Part shown: one piece after another, positions 6,365 through 9,754 of the stretch | Layout of the letters: every line of letters begins with the position of its first letter | Numbering within the stretch: the stretch's first letter is position 1 | DNA from: UBA6019 sp035535055 | GTDB lineage: Bacteria > Chloroflexota > Dormibacteria > Dormibacterales > Dormibacteraceae | DNA: 9,754 nt | Assembly (NCBI GenBank): GCA_035535055.1 | Contig: DATLQT010000065.1 | Location: forward strand, 1 to 9,754 | Direction of reading: 5' to 3' | Program-made: the position numbers and the translations under genes | The notes under the pieces: generated by a model | What the model was told of the DNA's origin: nothing | The model's input: the letters and a program-made list of their open reading frames with translations, nothing else | The model's database searches: none

Positions 6365-6523
6365 CTAGAGGCTTCGCTTGTTCCGCTTGGTCGCTTTGGC
6401 GGTCGAACCCACTCCCGCCTCGTGGCCGGTGTAGGTTCCCGGGGTCACTTGCCGCCGGTGCCGCTTGGACTGCTCGCGCTCAAGTTCGCGCTGGCTGGGA
6501 GAGTCGCCCTTGTACCTCTTCAT
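6365..6523 (-). CDS. Small very basic protein, 52 residues, unrecognised
   Basis: ATG 6523 opens MKRYKGDSPSQRELEREQSK, then RHRRQVTPGTYTGHEAGVGS, and ends TAKATKRNKRSL before TAG. About a third of the residues are Lys or Arg. Third codon positions are mostly G or C, and it lies on the same strand as, and 55 bp downstream of, the universal stress gene, so it could share its transcript. A GAGG lies too close to the ATG for a standard site, leaving initiation uncertain. There is no upstream ATG/GTG/TTG before an in-frame stop. No membrane segment or Cys motif is present. Its composition suggests nucleic-acid binding or a disordered stress protein, but that is a guess. It could still be chance, given its length. 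Confidence 0.5.
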   Translation of the reverse strand: MKRYKGDSPSQRELEREQSKRHRRQVTPGTYTGHEAGVGSTAKATKRNKRSL

Positions 6524-6578
6524 GCCCTCATGGTGCTCGCCACCGCGCCCGCCGGCCGGTGCCTAAGGTCCACCTTCC

Positions 6579-7035
6579 TCAGGGCCCTTTCGGGGAGATG
6601 ACCAACACCGGTCGTCGCGCATCGTGCGTGAGTTCCTGGCTCACGGTGCCCAGGAGCAGCTTCGCGAAACCGCCACGGCCGCGCCTGCCCACCACGATCA
6701 GGTCCGCCTTCTCGCGTTCGGCGAGTTCGGAGATCGCGGTGGCGGGCCGCCGTCGACCACCATCATGCGGTGCCGGACCCGGAGTCTTTCAAGGCCGCGC
6801 ACCAATCCTCTTTGAACTGGTGGGTGAGCTCCCGGCGCCAGTCGTCGTCGAAAAGGAGGGGGGTGGGGGCTATGCCGTAGATGTCCAAGGCGTGAGCCGG
6901 CAACTGGAACCCGAAAACTGCCGCCACCTCAGCCTTGAGCGGTTGAGCCAGGTCGATGGCCCATTGCAGCGCGTTGCTCGCCTGCTCCGAGCCATCGACC
7001 CCGACCACGATCCTCCGGAAGCGCTTCGCAGCCAA
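6579..7035 (-). pseudogene. Universal stress protein (UspA family), two apparent frameshifts
   Basis: The UspA family comprises cytoplasmic, often ATP-binding stress proteins. The first frame gives FRRIVVGVDGSEQASNALQWA (first strand and Asp of the nucleotide site), then KAEVAAVFGF and DWCAALKDSG before an early stop. Adding one base in the CCC at 6778-6780 continues as VRHRMMVVDGG. Adding another in the GGG at 6744-6746 continues as PATAISELAEREKADLIVVG, then GRRGRGGFAKLLLGTVSQ, which fits the G-2X-G-9X-G(S/T) ATP-binding signature exactly, and ends PVLVISPKGP. The repaired protein is 152 residues, normal for the family. The start is TTG 7035, 10 bp after the BON gene stop, so the two are probably one operon. 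As written the product would stop at 90 residues and lack the ATP loop. Either a decayed gene or two homopolymer errors. Confidence 0.88.
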
Positions 7036-7045
7036 CCCGCCGCCG

Positions 7046-7699
7046 TCAGGGCACGATCGCGAGGTGGCTTTCGACCTTGGTCACTCCAGGTGCCGCCGCG
7101 GCAGCCTTGCGAGCGGTCTCGGCCTCGCTCCAGGAACCAACCTGCCCATGGAGGATGATCGTGCCATCGGTGCTCTCGAGCCAGATCCGGCGGGCGTCCA
7201 ACTGAGCCTGGCGATGGAGGGCCTCGGTGATCTTCGCCATGACCTCCTTGTTATGCGGCCTCGGCTTAACGGTGACGAGATTGCTTACGCCGTACACCCC
7301 GACCAGGCCGCGGACGAGCTTGTACGCCGCTTCGGCCTGGAATTGCCAGTCGACCTTGCCTTCGAGGGTGACAAAGCCCTTGCTCACCTTGGCGTTGACG
7401 CTGCCTCGAGGAACCGTCGCGCTCCATTCGAGGAGGTGGGCTATCCGCTCGGCGATATCGGTGTCGTCGTGGAGGTGCTGGGAGGGAAACTCGACGCTGA
7501 GCTCGTCGGCCACGGCGCGGACCCCGTATACGCGACGGGCCGCCTTGACCGCGGCGACCTTCTCGACATAGCTGCCGACGTGGCCGGCGAGGGTCACCGA
7601 CCCCTGGTGCGCAGCGACCCCGATCCCGGCGGATTCGACGCTTGGCTCCCACTCCAGCTCTCTCATCACGTCCGTCTGCAAGTCTTTGTCCTGCCGCAT
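7046..7699 (-). CDS. Triple BON-domain protein
   Basis: This 217-residue protein is built of three consecutive BON domains at about 5-72, 79-148 and 150-217. Each has the alpha-beta-beta-alpha-beta pattern with a central Gly: GSVTLAGHVGS, GFVTLEGKVDWQFQAE and GTIILHGQVGSWSEAE. Each domain closes with a GV-x-x-V strand (VYGVRAVADELSV, VYGVSNLVTV, APGVTKVESHLAIV). BON domains are thought to bind phospholipids, and OsmY is the best-known example. No signal peptide or membrane segment is present, so it is predicted cytoplasmic, unlike periplasmic OsmY. The ATG at 7699 is preceded by AAAGGAGGT with 6-bp spacing, one of the best ribosome sites in the window, suggesting high expression. It leads the minus-strand cluster with the universal stress gene. 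Confidence 0.92.
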   Translation of the reverse strand: MRQDKDLQTDVMRELEWEPSVESAGIGVAAHQGSVTLAGHVGSYVEKVAAVKAARRVYGVRAVADELSVEFPSQHLHDDTDIAERIAHLLEWSATVPRGSVNAKVSKGFVTLEGKVDWQFQAEAAYKLVRGLVGVYGVSNLVTVKPRPHNKEVMAKITEALHRQAQLDARRIWLESTDGTIILHGQVGSWSEAETARKAAAAAPGVTKVESHLAIVP

Positions 7700-7839
7700 C
7701 GCTGACCTCCTTTGAGTCCGTCCCCGACCGGGGGCGGCTTAGTGCCAGTGTCTCCAGCCTCCATCAGCGACAACAGTGCCGTCGGTCCCGGTGCGAAAGG
7801 CCCTATCGCCTGGCGCTCGCTCGGCCGATCCTCGAGGTG
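7700..7839. promoter_or_regulatory. Divergent promoter region with an 8-bp hairpin
   Basis: These 140 bp separate the divergent BON and prs-like genes. CCGTCCCC (7718-7725) and GGGGGCGG (7730-7737) form an 8-bp stem (one G-T pair) with a GACC loop, 5 bp upstream of the BON Shine-Dalgarno. It could be a leader structure or an operator palindrome. No convincing -35/-10 elements were found on either strand. Confidence 0.4.
7705..7713 (-). promoter_or_regulatory. Near-perfect Shine-Dalgarno AAAGGAGGT for the BON protein
   Basis: The minus strand reads AAAGGAGGT, then a 5-6 bp spacer, then ATG at 7699. It fixes the start and stands out against the weak sites of lemA, htpX and the prs-like gene. 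Confidence 0.75.
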
Positions 7840-8808
7840 ATGAGTTGTGATCGTCCGCTGGTTTTCGCCGGCTCGGCCAGCAAACGCCTGGGAGAGAGCG
7901 TCTGCCAGGACCTGGGCATCGAGCCGGCAGCGGCCGAGGTCCTCCGCTTTCCGGAGGGCAATGTCCTCGTGCGCCTGTTGGAGAACGTGCGAGGCCGGAG
8001 CGCCTATGTGATCCAGTCGACGGCGTTCGGCTCCAGCGACCAGGTCATGGAGCTGCTCTTCTGGATGGACGCCCTCAAGCGGGCGAGCGCCGCCTCGGTA
8101 ACCGCCGTCATCCCCTACTTCAGTTACGGCAAGGGCGACAAGATGGACGAGCCGCGGGTCTCGATCCGCGCCCGGGTGGTCGCCGACGCGCTGCAGGCGG
8201 CTGGGGCCGACCGGGTGCTGACGATGGACCTCCATGCCCGCCAGATCCAGGGCTTCTTCGCGATCCCGGTCGACGATCTCCAGGCCATGCCCACCCTGGC
8301 CGAGGCGATCAGCGCCGAGGGCCTGGCCGACCCGGTGGTCGTGTCGCCCGATCTCGGCTTCGTCAAGAAAGGACGTGCCTTCGCCGCGCGGCTCAACAGC
8401 CAGCTGGTGGTGGCCGACAAGCGGCGCAGCGGCCGGCTCGGCGAGACCGTCGACGTCGTCCAGCTGATCGGAGACGTCGCCGGTCGCGACGCTGTGCTGG
8501 TCGACGACTTCACGCTCACCATGAGCACCCTGGCCGAGGTCGCCGAGGCGGTGAAGTCGGCCGGTGCTCGCAGGGTGATGGCGGCGGTGACCCACGGGGT
8601 CTTCGCGGAGGGATCCATGGGGAGCCTCGAACGAAGCCCGATCGACAAGCTGCTGGTGACCGACACCGTTGAGAACCAGCCGGTTTCATTGAGCCCCAAG
8701 GTCGAGGTCGTCCCCGTCGGCCACCTCTTCGCCGAGGCGATCCGCCGCGAGGAGGAGAACTTGAGCCTCAGCGAGCTGTCGCTGGCGCCACTTGGGGCGG
8801 CCCGATGA
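7840..8808 (+). CDS. Divergent ribose-phosphate pyrophosphokinase (PRPP synthetase)
   Basis: PRPP synthetase makes 5-phosphoribosyl diphosphate from ribose 5-phosphate and ATP. The 322 residues cover the full fold. Conserved parts are RFPEGNVLVRL (36-46), VIQSTA (57-62), TMDLHARQIQGFF (128-140, metal-binding H132), VVVSPDLG (166-173) and the catalytic flexible loop ADKRRSG (192-198, K194). Two sites deviate from the housekeeping enzyme. The ATP motif usually written RQDRK reads GKGDKMDEPR (97-106), and the PRPP/ribose-phosphate loop usually DDMIDTGGTL reads DDFTLTMSTL (222-231), keeping only the Asp pair and two Thr. This marks a known divergent subgroup or a specialised paralogue, so no gene symbol is assigned. 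Start ATG 7840 has GAGG very close upstream, and GTG 7837 is an alternative. Its stop overlaps the next start (ATGA), so the two are translationally coupled. Confidence 0.88.
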   Translation: MSCDRPLVFAGSASKRLGESVCQDLGIEPAAAEVLRFPEGNVLVRLLENVRGRSAYVIQSTAFGSSDQVMELLFWMDALKRASAASVTAVIPYFSYGKGDKMDEPRVSIRARVVADALQAAGADRVLTMDLHARQIQGFFAIPVDDLQAMPTLAEAISAEGLADPVVVSPDLGFVKKGRAFAARLNSQLVVADKRRSGRLGETVDVVQLIGDVAGRDAVLVDDFTLTMSTLAEVAEAVKSAGARRVMAAVTHGVFAEGSMGSLERSPIDKLLVTDTVENQPVSLSPKVEVVPVGHLFAEAIRREEENLSLSELSLAPLGAAR

Positions 8809-9485
8809 GCAGCCGGGTTCCGAGCCGCTTCGCCGACCGCCGGGAGGCGGGCAGATACCTCGCCGATGCCGTCGCCGGCCTGCGGGAGCATGACTCACTC
8901 CTGGTGCTGGGGATCCCGCGCGGCGGGGTTCCGGTCGCCTACGAGGTGGCCGTCGGCCTGGGTGCGCCGCTGGACGTGATCGTGGTGCGCAAGCTCGGCC
9001 ATCCCGACCAGCCGGAGCTGGCGATCGGCGCCATCGCGTCTGGCGGCGTTCTCGTGCTCAACCCCGAAGCAGCGGCCGGTCTACCGCAGCGGGTCATCGA
9101 GAAGGTCGCCGAGCGCGAGCAGCACGAGCTCGAGCGGCGTGAGCGGGCCTACCGAGGCGGTCGCCCCGCCGTGGACCCCACCGGCACGGTGGTCGTCTTG
9201 GTCGACGACGGGCTTGCCACCGGTTCCAGCATGCGGGCCGCGATCAGGGCCCTGCGTCAGCGCCGGCCGGCTCGGATCATCGTGGCGGTGCCCGTCGCGC
9301 CGACCTCGACGGCCGCCGAGATCGGGCCCACCGTCGACCGTTTCGTCTGCCTGATCGAGTCCGACTACTTCAGTGCGGTGGGCGAGTGGTTCGAGGACTT
9401 CTCGGCCACTTCGGACCGCGAGGTCCAGGAACTGTTGGCGCGGGCCGCCCAGCGGAACCTGGATGGCGATGCGATCGCCGGCTGA
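8805..9485 (+). CDS. Phosphoribosyltransferase-family protein (COG1926 type)
   Basis: The 226 residues form a type I PRTase fold. After an N-terminal lid (RFADRREAGRYLADAV), LLVLGIPRGGVPVAYEVA (32-49) gives the Arg-Gly-Gly loop, followed by LDVIVVRKLGHPDQPELAIG (56-75). The 13-residue PRPP-binding motif VVVLVDDGLATGSS is at 129-142 with its Asp-Asp pair intact. No true substrate is established for this group. Relatives occur in the mycobacterial DosR dormancy regulon (Rv0571c, Rv2030c). It overlaps the PRPP synthetase stop by ATGA and is itself overlapped by the hydrolase gene. Having a PRPP maker directly coupled to a PRPP user suggests a dedicated phosphoribosylation route. The C-terminal acidic helix (EVQELLARAAQRNLDGDAIAG) is typical. 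Family assignment is firm, the reaction unknown. Confidence 0.92.
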   Translation: MSSRVPSRFADRREAGRYLADAVAGLREHDSLLVLGIPRGGVPVAYEVAVGLGAPLDVIVVRKLGHPDQPELAIGAIASGGVLVLNPEAAAGLPQRVIEKVAEREQHELERRERAYRGGRPAVDPTGTVVVLVDDGLATGSSMRAAIRALRQRRPARIIVAVPVAPTSTAAEIGPTVDRFVCLIESDYFSAVGEWFEDFSATSDREVQELLARAAQRNLDGDAIAG

Positions 9486-9754
9486 GCAGTCGACGACGTC
9501 GCTGGTGTGGATTCCGGCCGGAGCCTCTGGGCTCGCCGCGGACCTAGAGGTACCGGCTGGAGCCACCGGGGTGGTCATCTTCGCTCACGGGAGCGGAAGC
9601 GGCCGGCTGAGCCCCCGCAACCGTTTCGTCGCCTCCCAGCTGCGCGCCGCCGGACTCGCGACGCTGCTGATGGACCTTCTGACCAAGGCCGAGGAGGAGT
9701 GGGACGAGGCCACGGCGGGCAGCCTGCGGTTCGACATCCCCCTTCTCGCCGAGA
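9469..9754 (+). CDS. Alpha/beta hydrolase (dienelactone hydrolase-like), N-terminal part, runs off the window
   Basis: From ATG 9469 (ATG 9463 also in frame) the frame stays open to the edge, giving 95 residues. After LVWIPAGASGLAADLEVP comes VVIFAHGSGSGRLSPRN, the beta-strand plus HGSGS oxyanion-hole motif of the dienelactone hydrolase group. FVASQLRAAGLATLLMDLLTKAEEEWDE follows, the usual segment before the nucleophile elbow. The catalytic Ser, Asp and His lie beyond the window. It starts inside the end of the PRTase gene (stop at 9485), a 17-23 bp overlap that implies coupling. PRTase and hydrolase domains of this kind are also found fused in single proteins, which supports a shared function. 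The substrate is unknown. Confidence 0.85.
   Translation, partial: MRSPAEQSTTSLVWIPAGASGLAADLEVPAGATGVVIFAHGSGSGRLSPRNRFVASQLRAAGLATLLMDLLTKAEEEWDEATAGSLRFDIPLLAE

Noticed and set aside
6357..6372. GGGACTAGAGGC as a possible DosR-type operator half-site
   Set aside because: Only one half resembles the GGGACT element. The symmetric AGTCCC half is missing and the site overlaps the stop of the 52-residue gene rather than a promoter.
6740..6785. Programmed ribosomal frameshifting in the universal stress gene
   Set aside because: Neither site is a recognised slippery heptamer, no downstream pseudoknot was seen, and two successive shifts in the same direction would be needed. Gene decay or base-calling error is simpler.
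5944..7158. 404-codon plus-strand open frame spanning the minus-strand stress genes
   Set aside because: It runs antisense through three genes, has low-complexity Arg/Pro/Ser-rich composition and no domain.
1..9754. CRISPR arrays, tRNA or rRNA genes, riboswitches
   Set aside because: No regularly spaced direct repeats, tRNA-like cloverleaf with a GTTC-type T-arm, or rRNA segments were noticed. A covariance-model search was not possible.

Overview
The window is GC-rich (by eye well above 60%), has dense protein genes with strong G/C third-position bias, and carries families typical of Actinomycetota or a neighbouring high-GC phylum. The IS110, IS256 and baeRF proteins resemble those of soil actinobacteria such as Thermoleophilia. 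That placement is an impression from protein style, not a database result.

Positions 1 to about 3285 are an insertion-sequence pile-up. An apparently intact IS30-family element (333-1580) sits inside an IS256-family transposase gene, between a 3-bp GAG duplication. Removing the element restores the IS256 reading frame exactly. The IS256-type element in turn abuts, and appears to truncate, the 5' end of an IS110-family transposase gene (about 2093-3265). That IS110 copy ends 20 bp from the 3' end of a baeRF/Vms1-type (eRF1-like) gene that looks short at its C-terminus. No IS left end is visible other than that of the IS30, because the IS256 element runs off the left edge.

Positions 3286 to 5682 hold the baeRF-like gene (-) and, divergently, a tight lemA-htpX pair (+), a membrane quality-control unit. 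A two-tier hairpin at 5692-5727 separates htpX from the convergent gene cluster that follows.

Positions 5740 to 7699 form a minus-strand series: a triple-BON-domain protein, a universal stress protein 10 bp downstream, a 52-residue very basic protein, and an unrecognised 150-residue protein with a basic tail. The universal stress protein and the unrecognised protein carry three single-base frameshifts in total. Each is repaired by adding one base to a short G/C run, so assembly error competes with true gene decay.

Positions 7840 to 9754 are a plus-strand operon with overlapping start/stop codons: a divergent ribose-phosphate pyrophosphokinase, a COG1926-type phosphoribosyltransferase and the start of an alpha/beta (dienelactone-type) hydrolase. 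Together with the universal stress, BON and baeRF genes, this looks like a stress or dormancy cluster. Several of the same families occur in the mycobacterial DosR regulon, but no DosR operator was found here. No tRNA, rRNA or CRISPR array was seen.
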